A program made the position numbers and the translations under genes. Source: Paludibacteraceae bacterium (GTDB lineage Bacteria > Bacteroidota > Bacteroidia > Bacteroidales > Paludibacteraceae). Taken from it: a DNA stretch of 42,490 nt. Where the stretch lies: positions 1 through 42,490 of the forward strand of contig JAFSQV010000028.1 in assembly GCA_017446455.1 (NCBI GenBank), written 5' to 3'. Numbering within the stretch: the first letter of the stretch is position 1; each line of letters starts with the position of its first letter. A model generated the notes under the pieces. That model was not told the DNA's origin. It saw only the letters and a program-made list of their open reading frames with translations, and ran no database searches. Below, piece after piece: positions 7,206-15,303 of this stretch.

Positions 7206-8843
7206 ATGCGGAAGTACGCGCCGTACATATTTATCGTAGGTTTGTTCCTCTGTCTATACGGAATGCTATATGAGCGCCCCGTTCGTTGGGATTTGACGGA
7301 CGACAAGCACTATAGTCTGAGTGAGGCCTCCAAGACCCTGCTCCGTGCCACCGATGCGCCTATCGAAGTAACCCTCTTACTCGACGGAGACCTCAACGCA
7401 GGCTTCCGCCGACTCAAGAAAGCCACCGAAGAGACTTGCGCCGAAATGCAAGTTTTCGGCGATGTACGAAGGACAAAGGACAACGGACAAAGAATTTCCT
7501 CTCTTGCCGATTCCCTCGGTCTCTCTCCCATCATCATCCATGAGCGCGAGCAGAACGGTAAGACCGCGCAAACGACCGTCTATCCCTACGCCCTGCTTTC
7601 CTACAAAGGCAAACGGGCGGTAGTGACGCTTCTCAAGAACACCCGCGGCCTCAGCGGCGAAGAGAACCTCAACGCCAGCATCGAGCAACTCGAGTTCGCC
7701 TTCATGGAAGCGCTCCACTTGCTCACGCAGTCCGAGACACCGCGGGTAGCCATCCTCGAAGGACACGGTGAACCCGACGAAGCGCATACCTATGACCTCA
7801 TGTCGGCCCTCAGTAAGTACTTCGCTGTAGACCGCGGAGCCATAGCTTCGGACTCTATCGATGCCCACATCCTCGATGGCTATCAGGCTCTCCTCATCCT
7901 CGCCCCGCAGACCGCCTTTTCCGATGCCGAGCGGTTTATCATCGACCAGTATATCATGCGCGGCGGTGCCGTCCTCTGGGCCCTCAATGGTGTGCAGCTG
8001 AGCGAAGAAGTGCTGCAGAAAGAAGGCTTCACTCCTATCATTCCTCTGGACCTCGGCCTCACCGACCTGCTCTTCCGCTATGGCGTGCGCATCAACCCCG
8101 CCCTCGTGCAGGACGTCCAGTGTCTGCCTATCCCCGTGAATGTGTCCTCCGACGCCGAGCATCCGAACTTCCAACCCATACCTTGGACCTACGCGCCCCT
8201 GCTGCTCACCAGCCAAGGATCGCCCATCACCAAGAATATGGGACAAGTCATGAGTACCTTCGTCAGCCCCATTGACGCCGTAGGCGGAGAAGATGGCATT
8301 GAGAAACGCATCCTCCTGGCTACCAGCACCGCCAGCCGTGTCACCGCGACACCAGGCGAAGTGAACCTGAGCGATATGAATCCCGATATGTCGGAGTTCA
8401 AATACCAATACGTCCCGGTGGCCGTCTCCCTCGAAGGAACCTTCACCAGCGCTTATGCCCACCGCATGGTGCCCGAAGGTGTGTTGACCGACGAACCGAT
8501 TCGTAAGATCGGCGTTCCTACCCGCCAAGTAGTCATCGCCTCCGGAAGCATCGTCATCAACGAGCTCCAGAAGAACCAAGCCCTACCCATGGGCTACGAC
8601 CGCTATAGCGGCATGCAGTTCTCTAACCGCGACATGGTGGTCAATGCCGTACTCTGGCTCACGGATGCTGAAGGACTCATCGCCCTCCGCGAGAAAGACA
8701 TCACCCTGCGCTTACTCAACGACAAGCGCGCACATGACGAACGAATGAGGATCCAACTAATAAGCACCATTAGCCCCGTCGCTATCTTGGCTCTCATCGG
8801 CGGCATAGTGTTTGTTATAAGAAAACGTAGATATGAGAAATAA
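7206..8843 (+). CDS. gldG: GldG-like ABC-associated membrane protein
   Basis: GldG proteins are the auxiliary, periplasm-exposed subunit of a Bacteroidota ABC exporter (GldAFG) needed for gliding in flavobacteria. The family opening is clear: an N-terminal helix followed by RWDLTDDKHYSLSEASK (about residues 28-44) and LLDGDLNAGFRRLKKATEE. A second membrane helix lies at the extreme C-terminus (about 515-538), followed by basic residues. Length 545 is normal. No gldA or gldF is adjacent, so the partner subunits must lie elsewhere or be absent. A heptamer array (7463-7490) encodes residues 86-95 (RRTKDNGQR) in a loop. It starts four bases after the isomerase stop and overlaps the next gene by 11 bases. 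Confidence 0.85.
   Translation: MRKYAPYIFIVGLFLCLYGMLYERPVRWDLTDDKHYSLSEASKTLLRATDAPIEVTLLLDGDLNAGFRRLKKATEETCAEMQVFGDVRRTKDNGQRISSLADSLGLSPIIIHEREQNGKTAQTTVYPYALLSYKGKRAVVTLLKNTRGLSGEENLNASIEQLEFAFMEALHLLTQSETPRVAILEGHGEPDEAHTYDLMSALSKYFAVDRGAIASDSIDAHILDGYQALLILAPQTAFSDAERFIIDQYIMRGGAVLWALNGVQLSEEVLQKEGFTPIIPLDLGLTDLLFRYGVRINPALVQDVQCLPIPVNVSSDAEHPNFQPIPWTYAPLLLTSQGSPITKNMGQVMSTFVSPIDAVGGEDGIEKRILLATSTASRVTATPGEVNLSDMNPDMSEFKYQYVPVAVSLEGTFTSAYAHRMVPEGVLTDEPIRKIGVPTRQVVIASGSIVINELQKNQALPMGYDRYSGMQFSNRDMVVNAVLWLTDAEGLIALREKDITLRLLNDKRAHDERMRIQLISTISPVAILALIGGIVFVIRKRRYEK
7463..7490. repeat. Heptamer array inside the gldG-like gene
   Basis: The units AGGACAA, AGGACAA and CGGACAA follow a degenerate first unit TGTACGA. 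They read in frame as a basic, polar stretch between two conserved beta segments of the GldG-like protein. Confidence 0.75.
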
Positions 8844-10224
8844 AGCATTTATAGTCCTTGCTCTTTGTGCTTTGCTCTTTGTTCCGGCAAAGGCACAGGA
8901 GTTATTGAATTACCCGCTCGACACTATCAACGGGGAAGAGGTATACCGTTATCAAGTGGAACGCGGCATAGGTCTGTATCGCGTCGGAGTCAACTTCGAT
9001 GTACCGCAGTCCGAGATTCTTCGTCTCAACCCGCAACTACGCGAACGCGGACTCCACTTCGGCGAAGTCATCCTCCTGCCGACCAAGCGCCCGGTAGTCA
9101 AGAAGGTGACTCCGGTGGTTCCGGAGACTCCGATTGTTCCCGAGGTTCCGGTTGTTCAGGAAACTCCGAGTACTTCGGTAGACCACTTCACTACCGAAAC
9201 CCTTTCGGTGGCTTCCCTTGCCACAGACTCGCTCGCTGCAGACAGTCTTGTGCCCGACACCCGTCGTGTCGTTGAACTGGCAATCCTCTTGCCTTTCGAG
9301 AGTCGCCAGACCAAACGCAGCACCAACGCAGAGCGTATGATGGAGTTTTACCAAGGCGCACTCCTCGCCATCCACGACCTGCAGAACGACAGCATCCTCT
9401 ACCGTCTACGCGTCTACGACAGCGAGCGGAGCGAACGTCGTGTCGCGGCTCTCTGCGACAGTACGGACTTAGACAGCGTTAAAGCCATCCTTGGCCTCGT
9501 ATATCCCATCCAGATAGAGCGCATGGCCTCTTGGTGCGAGCAACACCAAGTACCGTTGCTCCTGCCCTTCAGCGATGATCTCGAACTGGAGAACTATCCC
9601 TATGTGCTCCAATTCAACTCGACGGACGAGCAGGAAGCGGACAGCCTCTGCGCTTGGCTCAGGCACTGCCATGCCCACTGTGTGGCTGTTGAAGTACGAG
9701 ACGAAGACCTCTCGGCATCCGTCCGTACCCTCCGTAAGCAGATGCGGGTACGAGGTATACCCTGCACCGCCATGGGCTTGCACGATTTAATGATGGACTC
9801 TGTGGCCTATGCCCTCGATCCGGAAAGAGAGAACGTCATCCTATTACACAGCGACCGCTATCAGTTAGTACGTATGGCTATCCCCCATATCGTCAAACTG
9901 CAAGAAGAAGGCTATCGCATCCGCCTCATCAGCCAGTTCAGTTGGACCAAAGAGAATCCGGGTGTCCCGGTCGTATATACCTCGCTATTCTCGAGCAACG
10001 CGAGCCTCGAGGCCTATGATGCACAATGGAGAACCTATTTCTCGGAAGAACATGTATCCGAAGCGCCGCGTTATGACCTGCTTGGCTATGACCTGATGCA
10101 GGCCCTCGTAGCATGGCTCAATGGCGAACAAACCCATACTGGCCTCCAATCATCTATCCGCTGGCAACAAGTGAGACAAGGTGGATACCAAAACGCATGC
10201 GTAGAAGTGAAAGTTGAAAAGTGA
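8833..10224 (+). CDS. LysM plus periplasmic-receptor-fold protein
   Basis: This exported protein of 463 residues has a signal peptide (cut after AKA, about residue 21). A LysM-like module (about 36-75: YQVERGIGLYRVGVNF, then ILRLNP and VILLPTK) probably binds peptidoglycan. A Pro/Val/Glu-rich linker with near repeats (VVPETPIVPEVPVVQETP) leads to a domain at about 137-455 resembling type 1 periplasmic receptors (ABC substrate-binding fold), beginning VELAILLPFES. It is likely to be a cell-wall-attached envelope protein; the ligand, if any, is unknown. The start overlaps gldG by 11 bases. The last residues (VEVKVEK) and the stop codon are made by a heptamer array. Confidence 0.75.
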   Translation: MRNKAFIVLALCALLFVPAKAQELLNYPLDTINGEEVYRYQVERGIGLYRVGVNFDVPQSEILRLNPQLRERGLHFGEVILLPTKRPVVKKVTPVVPETPIVPEVPVVQETPSTSVDHFTTETLSVASLATDSLAADSLVPDTRRVVELAILLPFESRQTKRSTNAERMMEFYQGALLAIHDLQNDSILYRLRVYDSERSERRVAALCDSTDLDSVKAILGLVYPIQIERMASWCEQHQVPLLLPFSDDLELENYPYVLQFNSTDEQEADSLCAWLRHCHAHCVAVEVRDEDLSASVRTLRKQMRVRGIPCTAMGLHDLMMDSVAYALDPERENVILLHSDRYQLVRMAIPHIVKLQEEGYRIRLISQFSWTKENPGVPVVYTSLFSSNASLEAYDAQWRTYFSEEHVSEAPRYDLLGYDLMQALVAWLNGEQTHTGLQSSIRWQQVRQGGYQNACVEVKVEK

Positions 10225-10255
10225 AAAGTGAAAGGTGAAAGATGAAAGGTGAAAG
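10207..10255. repeat. Heptamer array forming the gene junction
   Basis: Seven units: GTGAAAG, TTGAAAA, GTGAAAA, GTGAAAG, GTGAAAG, ATGAAAG, GTGAAAG. Unit 3 contains the TGA stop of the LysM gene (10222-10224). Unit 6 starts with the ATG of the barrel gene (10242). Units 4-5 provide AAAGGTGAAAG-like purine-rich sequence before that ATG. The array thus makes the complete junction between the two genes. Confidence 0.9.
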
Positions 10256-10952
10256 AAACATAGTACAAAGGTTGTTAGGGCTGATGGTCCTTTCCATTTT
10301 CATTTTTCATTTTCTTCCTTCCTATGCCCAACCCCGCTTGCGCGCTCGGGAGTTCTACCTCGGTGTGCACGGTGGTGTGACGGCCAGTTCGGTGCTGTTC
10401 AATCCTACCGTATCGAATATGACGCCGATAACAAACGCCTGTGTGCTCGGCGGCAACGGAGGAATCACCTTCCGTTATGCCGGGCATAAATACTGTGCCT
10501 TCCAGATGGAACTCAACTACGTACATCGTGGCTGGGCGGAGAAAAACGCGGCCGGCGACCATTATGAGCGCAACCTCCATTATGTGAACGTGCCTATCCT
10601 CATGCACCTGAACTTCGGTAGCCGAACCTGCCGCTGGATCTTTAACCTCGGTCCGCAACTCGGCTACTGCGTCAAGGATGAAGGCAACAAAGGAGTCCTC
10701 GTTAACGGTCTTGGACAGACAGAATACCAGCCTATTGACCACCCCTTCTACTGGGGATTAATGGCCGGCACCGGAGTCTCCTTCCCTACCGTCCGCGCTG
10801 GCATCTATGAGATTGAGGCACGCTTCGAATATGCCTTTGGAGGGGTCTTCGGCACTTCCCTTACGGACCACTTCGCCATGGCCAGCCCTATGGACCTGAG
10901 TGTGAACTTCGTATGGATGTGGCCCATCAAAAAGAAAACAAAAATACAATGA
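10242..10952 (+). CDS. Outer-membrane beta-barrel protein, PorT-like
   Basis: This protein of 236 residues has an N-terminal signal peptide (hydrophobic LLGLMVLSIFIFHFLPSYA, cut near residue 30), followed by alternating strands typical of an eight-strand barrel of the OMP_b-brl_2/PorT type: FYLGVHGGVTAS, CAFQMELNYVHRGW, YVNVPILMHLNF, WIFNLGPQLGY, and a last strand ending in aromatic residues (NFVWMWP). The function is probably in the outer membrane, possibly T9SS-linked as PorT is, but that is inference. The start at 10242 lies in the heptamer array; the first seven residues come from it. The next gene starts one base after the stop. Confidence 0.78.
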   Translation: MKGERNIVQRLLGLMVLSIFIFHFLPSYAQPRLRAREFYLGVHGGVTASSVLFNPTVSNMTPITNACVLGGNGGITFRYAGHKYCAFQMELNYVHRGWAEKNAAGDHYERNLHYVNVPILMHLNFGSRTCRWIFNLGPQLGYCVKDEGNKGVLVNGLGQTEYQPIDHPFYWGLMAGTGVSFPTVRAGIYEIEARFEYAFGGVFGTSLTDHFAMASPMDLSVNFVWMWPIKKKTKIQ

Positions 10953-10953
10953 T

Positions 10954-11796
10954 ATGAAAACAAATTATGAAGTGCGTTATGCGTCGAACCCGACGGACGC
11001 AAAGAGTTATGACACTACTCGTCTCCGCAAGGATTTCCTGATTGAGCATGTGTTTGTGAAAAATGAAGTGAACATGGTATACTCCATGTACGACCGCATG
11101 ATTGTCGGCGGTGCAATGCCTGTAGGCGAGACCCTGCTGCTCGAAGCCATCGATCCGCTCAAAGCGCCGTTCTTCCTCACCCGCCGTGAGATAGGTATCT
11201 TCAACGTCGGCGGCAAAGGTCGCGTCATAGCCGGAGACAAAGTGTTCGAACTCGACTATAAAGAAGCACTGTACCTCGGTCGCGGTGACCGCGAGGTGAA
11301 GTTCGAGAGCTTTGACGCTAACAAACCCGCCCTCTTCTATTTCAACTCCACGACAGCACACTGCACCTACCCCGACAAGAAGGTGACGAAAGCCGATGCG
11401 GTGGTAGCCCATATGGGCAGTCTCGAGATGAGCAACGAACGCGACATCAACAAGATGCTCGTCAATCAGGTGCTGCCTACTTGCCAACTGCAAATGGGTA
11501 TGACCGAACTCGCGACAGGTAGCGTATGGAACACCATGCCGGCTCACGTCCACAGCCGCCGCATGGAAGCTTACTTCTATTTCGAGGTACCCGAAGAGCA
11601 AGCCGTTTGCCACTTCATGGGTGAAGTTGAAGAGACCCGCCACATTTGGATGAAAGGCAACCAAGCGGTTCTCTCGCCCGAGTGGTCCATTCACTCTGCC
11701 GCAGCCACCCACAACTACACCTTCATCTGGGGTATGGGCGGCGAGAACCTCGACTACGGAGACCAGGACTTCAGTAAGATAACTGACCTGAAATAG
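10954..11796 (+). CDS. kduI: KduI, 5-keto-4-deoxyuronate isomerase
   Basis: KduI converts 4-deoxy-L-threo-5-hexosulose uronate to 3-deoxy-D-glycero-2,5-hexodiulosonate in polyuronate (pectin-type) breakdown in the cytoplasm. The protein is 280 residues, the family's usual length. Key features are the opening YEVRYASNPTDAKSYDT, the first cupin half with FNVGGKG, and the zinc-site region PAHVHSRRMEAYFYF (about residues 196-210, His and Glu ligands), ending with HNYTFIWGMGGEN. It starts one base after the barrel gene, so it is co-transcribed with envelope genes rather than with a classical polysaccharide utilization locus. The stop codon is TAG. Confidence 0.96.
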   Translation: MKTNYEVRYASNPTDAKSYDTTRLRKDFLIEHVFVKNEVNMVYSMYDRMIVGGAMPVGETLLLEAIDPLKAPFFLTRREIGIFNVGGKGRVIAGDKVFELDYKEALYLGRGDREVKFESFDANKPALFYFNSTTAHCTYPDKKVTKADAVVAHMGSLEMSNERDINKMLVNQVLPTCQLQMGMTELATGSVWNTMPAHVHSRRMEAYFYFEVPEEQAVCHFMGEVEETRHIWMKGNQAVLSPEWSIHSAAATHNYTFIWGMGGENLDYGDQDFSKITDLK

Positions 11797-11807
11797 ACAG
11801 AGTAGCA

Positions 11808-11851
11808 ACCTAGTTTATATGGTCTAGCTATGGTCTAGCTATGGTCTAGCA
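11808..11851. repeat. 11-bp tandem array between kduI and kduD
   Basis: Three near-perfect units ATGGTCTAGCT are preceded by a degenerate unit, ACCTAGTTTAT. Each unit contains the tetramer CTAG. The array takes up most of the 81-base gap; ordinary A-rich leader sequence follows up to the kduD ATG at 11878. No terminator is seen, so kduD is probably in the same transcript. Confidence 0.85.
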
Positions 11852-11877
11852 TAATGAGCAAAAAATAAACGAACAAT

Positions 11878-12681
11878 ATGAAGAACTTATTTTCATTGGA
11901 AGGCAAGAACGCCTGGGTAACAGGTGGTTGCTACGGAATTGGTTTTGCCATCGCAAAAGCTTTCGCGCAAGCCGGTGCGGACCACATCATCTTCAATGCC
12001 CGCAGCCAAGAGGCGATCGATAAAGCCTATGAACTCTACCACGCCGAAGGCATCACCAACGCGCATGGCTATGTATGCGACGTGACCGACGAGAAAGCGG
12101 TCAAAGCCCTCGTGGAGCAAATCCACGCAGAGGTAGGTCCGATTCATATCCTCGTCAACAACGCAGGTATCATCAAGCGTATCCCGATGCACGAAATGAA
12201 GCGTGAAGAGTTCCAGCAGGTGATTGACATTGATCTGGTAGCCCCGTATATCGTCTCTGCAGCTGTGTTGCCGGAGATGATGGAGCGCCGCGAAGGAAAG
12301 ATCATCAATATATGCTCCATGATGTCGGAACTCGGCCGAGAGACGGTTAGCGCCTACGCCGCAGCCAAAGGCGGACTGAAGATGCTGACGCGTAACATCT
12401 GCTCCGAGTACGGCGAGTATAATATCCAGTGCAACGGTCTCGGACCGGGCTACATTGCTACCCCACAGACCGCGCCGCTGCGTGAGCCGCAGCCGGACGG
12501 CAGCAAGCATCCCTTCGATGCGTTCATATGTGCCAAGACTCCTGCCGGCCGTTGGCTGGAAGCTGACGAACTCGGTGCACCTGCCGTCTTCCTCGCTTCG
12601 CACGCTTCGGACGCAGTCAACGGACAAATCCTGTATGTAGATGGCGGTATTCTCGCCTACATCGGCCGTCAGCCGAAGTAA
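11878..12681 (+). CDS. kduD: KduD-like SDR dehydrogenase
   Basis: This is a short-chain dehydrogenase/reductase of 267 residues. KduD reduces the KduI product to 2-keto-3-deoxygluconate with NAD(P)H; the related gluconate 5-dehydrogenase is the main alternative. The Rossmann motif TGGCYGIG (about residues 15-22), NNAG (about 93-96), the catalytic Ser region (ICSMMSELGRE) and YAAAKGG (Tyr/Lys, about 159-165) are all present, with the C-terminal DGGILAYIG. Its place after kduI argues for KduD. The stop overlaps a possible start of the next gene (TAATG). Confidence 0.92.
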   Translation: MKNLFSLEGKNAWVTGGCYGIGFAIAKAFAQAGADHIIFNARSQEAIDKAYELYHAEGITNAHGYVCDVTDEKAVKALVEQIHAEVGPIHILVNNAGIIKRIPMHEMKREEFQQVIDIDLVAPYIVSAAVLPEMMERREGKIINICSMMSELGRETVSAYAAAKGGLKMLTRNICSEYGEYNIQCNGLGPGYIATPQTAPLREPQPDGSKHPFDAFICAKTPAGRWLEADELGAPAVFLASHASDAVNGQILYVDGGILAYIGRQPK

Positions 12682-12695
12682 TGAATGAGAGAAAG

Positions 12696-13538
12696 ATGAA
12701 AAAGTACTTGTTTATCATATTCGCCCTCTTGAGCCTCACCGCGTGTCATAAAGAGGCCGTTCAGCCGAAGGTATTCGGTCGCTATGTACCGGAGCGCAAG
12801 GATGACTTCGCGTGGGAAAACGAGTATGCGGCTTTCCGCATGTACGGACCTGCCCTCAAGGCCGAGAACCCTTCGAACGGCGTGGATCTCTGGCTCAAGG
12901 CTTCGCCGGAACTCATCGTGGATAGTTTCTATTACCGCGAGCATGTCCTCGGTCTGCCGTACCATATCAACTACGGCAAAGGTCTCGACTGTTACAAAGT
13001 CGGTCATACCTGCGGCGCCGGCGGACTCATCGTATTGGCGAACGACACTACCTATATCGGAGGCCCCTATGACCGTTGGACTATCCTCGAGCAAACCCCC
13101 GAGCGCTTCGTCTTCCGTCTGGAATATGACAGCTTGCTCGTAGCCGGACATATCCTCCAAGAGACAATCACCATCACCGCCGAAGCCGGTGAACCGATGA
13201 ACCGCGCAGAGGTGGTACTGACCGGAAGCTACGACGGCGAACTGCTTGTCGGAGGCGGTATATACATGCACGATACAATCGACCACTTCGAGGTGTATGA
13301 AGAATTGGGTACGGTCTATTACGAAGAGGATGCGCTGAGCGACAAGACGGCGGCGCAGATGAACTACGACTTTAACGGCAGCACTTCGCAGGGACGTATT
13401 TACCTCACTGTCCGCACACCCGATGCTACCGTCACCGACATACAGGACGGAAACTTGATAGCTGTAAAGGACTACCAACTCGGCGATACATTGACATATT
13501 TCTTCGGGGCAACCTGGAGTGAATGGAAAGAAAAATAA
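12696..13538 (+). CDS. DUF4861-family lipoprotein
   Basis: This exported protein of about 280 residues is of the DUF4861 type. The signal sequence ends in a lipobox, LTAC (Cys about residue 17), so it is anchored to the membrane by lipid. Family features include VPERKDDFAWENEYAAFRMYG (about residues 32-52), GVDLWLKASPELIVDSFYY, and the segment YHINYGKGLDCYKVGHTCGAGG. DUF4861 proteins occur in polysaccharide utilization loci, often with uronate-related enzymes, which fits the kduI-kduD neighbours; the reaction is not established by this sequence. ATG 12696 follows GAGAGAAAG and gives a normal signal peptide; an earlier ATG at 12681 would add five residues. Confidence 0.8.
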   Translation: MKKYLFIIFALLSLTACHKEAVQPKVFGRYVPERKDDFAWENEYAAFRMYGPALKAENPSNGVDLWLKASPELIVDSFYYREHVLGLPYHINYGKGLDCYKVGHTCGAGGLIVLANDTTYIGGPYDRWTILEQTPERFVFRLEYDSLLVAGHILQETITITAEAGEPMNRAEVVLTGSYDGELLVGGGIYMHDTIDHFEVYEELGTVYYEEDALSDKTAAQMNYDFNGSTSQGRIYLTVRTPDATVTDIQDGNLIAVKDYQLGDTLTYFFGATWSEWKEK

Positions 13539-13547
13539 CACGCAACA

Positions 13548-14543
13548 ATGACGTACTTGATTATTCGATTGGCGACACTTGGAAATGTAGCGATGACAGT
13601 GCCCGTTATTGCTTCCCTCAGCCGTCGCTATCCGAATGATCGATTCATTGTAGCGAGCAAGAAAAAACTCGGGGCGATGTTCGCTTCCATGCCCAACGTG
13701 GTGTTCTGGGAAGTGGACAACCACCTCAACTGGCGCGGAGTATGGCGCCTATGGCGACACTTGCGGCATGAAGCCGATGCCGTCATCGACCTTCAGGATG
13801 TCCTTCGCACGCGGGTCTTTGACCTGTTCATGCTCCTGAGCGGCAAGCATGTCACGCGCATCCGTTATGGTCGCATCCGCAAGCACTTCATCACCGTATG
13901 GGGCATTGGCAGCAGAAACCTTCCTACGGAGTTCGATCGCTATGAAGCAACCTTCCGCAGAGCCGGACTGGAGACCGATAGAGACTTTGAAGCCATCAAG
14001 ATCAACCGCGCCGCAGCACAGACAATCGAAGAACGATTCGGACCCAAAGAAGGACGATGGATTGGACTCGCGCCCTTCGCCAAATCGCGCTCGAACATGC
14101 TGCCCTACCGCGTGACCAAAGACATCATAGAGCGCTTGACGCAAGATCCTGACACACGGGTGTTCCTCTTCGGAGCAGGTGCGGTAGAATGTGAGATGTT
14201 ACGCCAGTGGGCGTCCGTCTTCCCGCGCACCACAAGCGTCGCCGGGCAACTGAAACTGGAAGAAGAACTGGAGCTCATGCGCCAACTTGAGGCGATGATC
14301 TGCATGGATAGTGCGAACCAGCACCTCTCGAGCCTTGTGGGCCTTCGCGCCATCAGTGTATGGTGCGCAACCCACCCGCTGATAGGCTTCGCCGGATGGA
14401 AACAACGCTGCGAAGATATTATCCAGCGCAACGACTTACGATGCCGTCCCTGTACCTGTCACGGCACCAACCATTGTCGGTATGGCAACTACGCCTGCCG
14501 GCAGATTGAAGCAGAAACAATAATACAACAACTATATGAGTAA
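13548..14543 (+). CDS. GT9 heptosyltransferase-like glycosyltransferase
   Basis: This GT-B enzyme of 331 residues resembles ADP-heptose:LPS heptosyltransferases (WaaF/RfaF group). The N-terminal IIRLATLGNVAMTVPVI (about residues 4-20), the mid-segment GLAPFAKSRSNMLPY, GAG and MDSANQHLSSLVG (about 251-263), and a C-terminal Cys-rich tail (CRPCTCHG, NHC, YACR) are as seen in Bacteroidota members of this family. It probably adds a sugar to the LPS core at the inner face of the inner membrane. The donor is not shown. The gene starts nine bases after DUF4861 and overlaps parA by eight bases. Confidence 0.85.
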   Translation: MTYLIIRLATLGNVAMTVPVIASLSRRYPNDRFIVASKKKLGAMFASMPNVVFWEVDNHLNWRGVWRLWRHLRHEADAVIDLQDVLRTRVFDLFMLLSGKHVTRIRYGRIRKHFITVWGIGSRNLPTEFDRYEATFRRAGLETDRDFEAIKINRAAAQTIEERFGPKEGRWIGLAPFAKSRSNMLPYRVTKDIIERLTQDPDTRVFLFGAGAVECEMLRQWASVFPRTTSVAGQLKLEEELELMRQLEAMICMDSANQHLSSLVGLRAISVWCATHPLIGFAGWKQRCEDIIQRNDLRCRPCTCHGTNHCRYGNYACRQIEAETIIQQLYE

Positions 14544-15303
14544 AATTATTTCATTAGCGAACCAAAAAGGAGGCGTCGGAAAAACGACTACTTCTATTAA
14601 CTTGGCAGCCGCCCTGGCTCATCAAGGCAAGCGCGTGTTGCTCATCGACGCCGACCCGCAGGCGAACACTTCGTCGGGTCTCGGAGTTGAGATCAAAGAA
14701 ATGGACAACACCATCTATGAGTGTCTGGTAAACGGCATCAACCCGCACACCGCTATCGTGGCGACTAACACCAAGAACCTGTGGCTCATCCCGAGTCATA
14801 TCGACCTGGTAGGCGCTGAGATAGAGATGTTGAACCTCGAGCACCGCGAGACGCTCCTCAAGCGCGTCCTTGAGCAGATTAGGGATGATTATGACTACAT
14901 CCTCATCGACTGTAGTCCGTCCCTCGGCCTGATCACTGTTAACGCCCTCACGGCCAGCGACAGCGTCATCATCCCGGTACAATGTGAGTTCTTCGCCCTC
15001 GAAGGTATCGCCAAACTGCTGAACACCATCAAGATCATCAAGTCCAAACTCAACCCGGCCTTGAAGATCGAAGGTTTCCTGTTGACGATGTATGACAACC
15101 GCCTGCGCCTCAGCAATCAGGTATATGAAGAGGTGAAGCGTCACTTCGGCGACCTCGTGTTCAATACCGTCATCGCCCGCAACGTACGCCTCAGCGAAGC
15201 GCCCTCGCACGGTGTCTCCGTCCTGGACTATGACCCGTCGTCGAAGGGTGCGCAGAACTACACCTCCTTAGCCAAAGAACTTATTAAACGACAATCCTTA
15301 TGA
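14536..15303 (+). CDS. parA: ParA/Soj chromosome-partitioning ATPase
   Basis: ParA is a deviant Walker ATPase that moves ParB-bound origins along the nucleoid. The deviant Walker A box KGGVGKTTT (residues 10-18), DADPQANTSSGLG (Walker A' region, about 40-52) and Walker B region YILIDCSPSLGLIT (about 121-134) are complete. Length 255 is typical of chromosomal Soj. It overlaps the upstream GT9 gene by eight bases and the downstream parB by four, so it is tightly coupled to both. Confidence 0.96.
   Translation: MSKIISLANQKGGVGKTTTSINLAAALAHQGKRVLLIDADPQANTSSGLGVEIKEMDNTIYECLVNGINPHTAIVATNTKNLWLIPSHIDLVGAEIEMLNLEHRETLLKRVLEQIRDDYDYILIDCSPSLGLITVNALTASDSVIIPVQCEFFALEGIAKLLNTIKIIKSKLNPALKIEGFLLTMYDNRLRLSNQVYEEVKRHFGDLVFNTVIARNVRLSEAPSHGVSVLDYDPSSKGAQNYTSLAKELIKRQSL

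Noticed and set aside
7377-8579. A 400-codon open frame on the minus strand
   Set aside because: It is antisense to the GldG-like gene, whose sequence has clear family motifs; the antisense protein has no recognisable features.
10086-10268. Minus-strand frame rich in Phe/Thr/His over the heptamer array
   Set aside because: It only reflects translation of the repeat on the other strand and overlaps two genuine gene ends.
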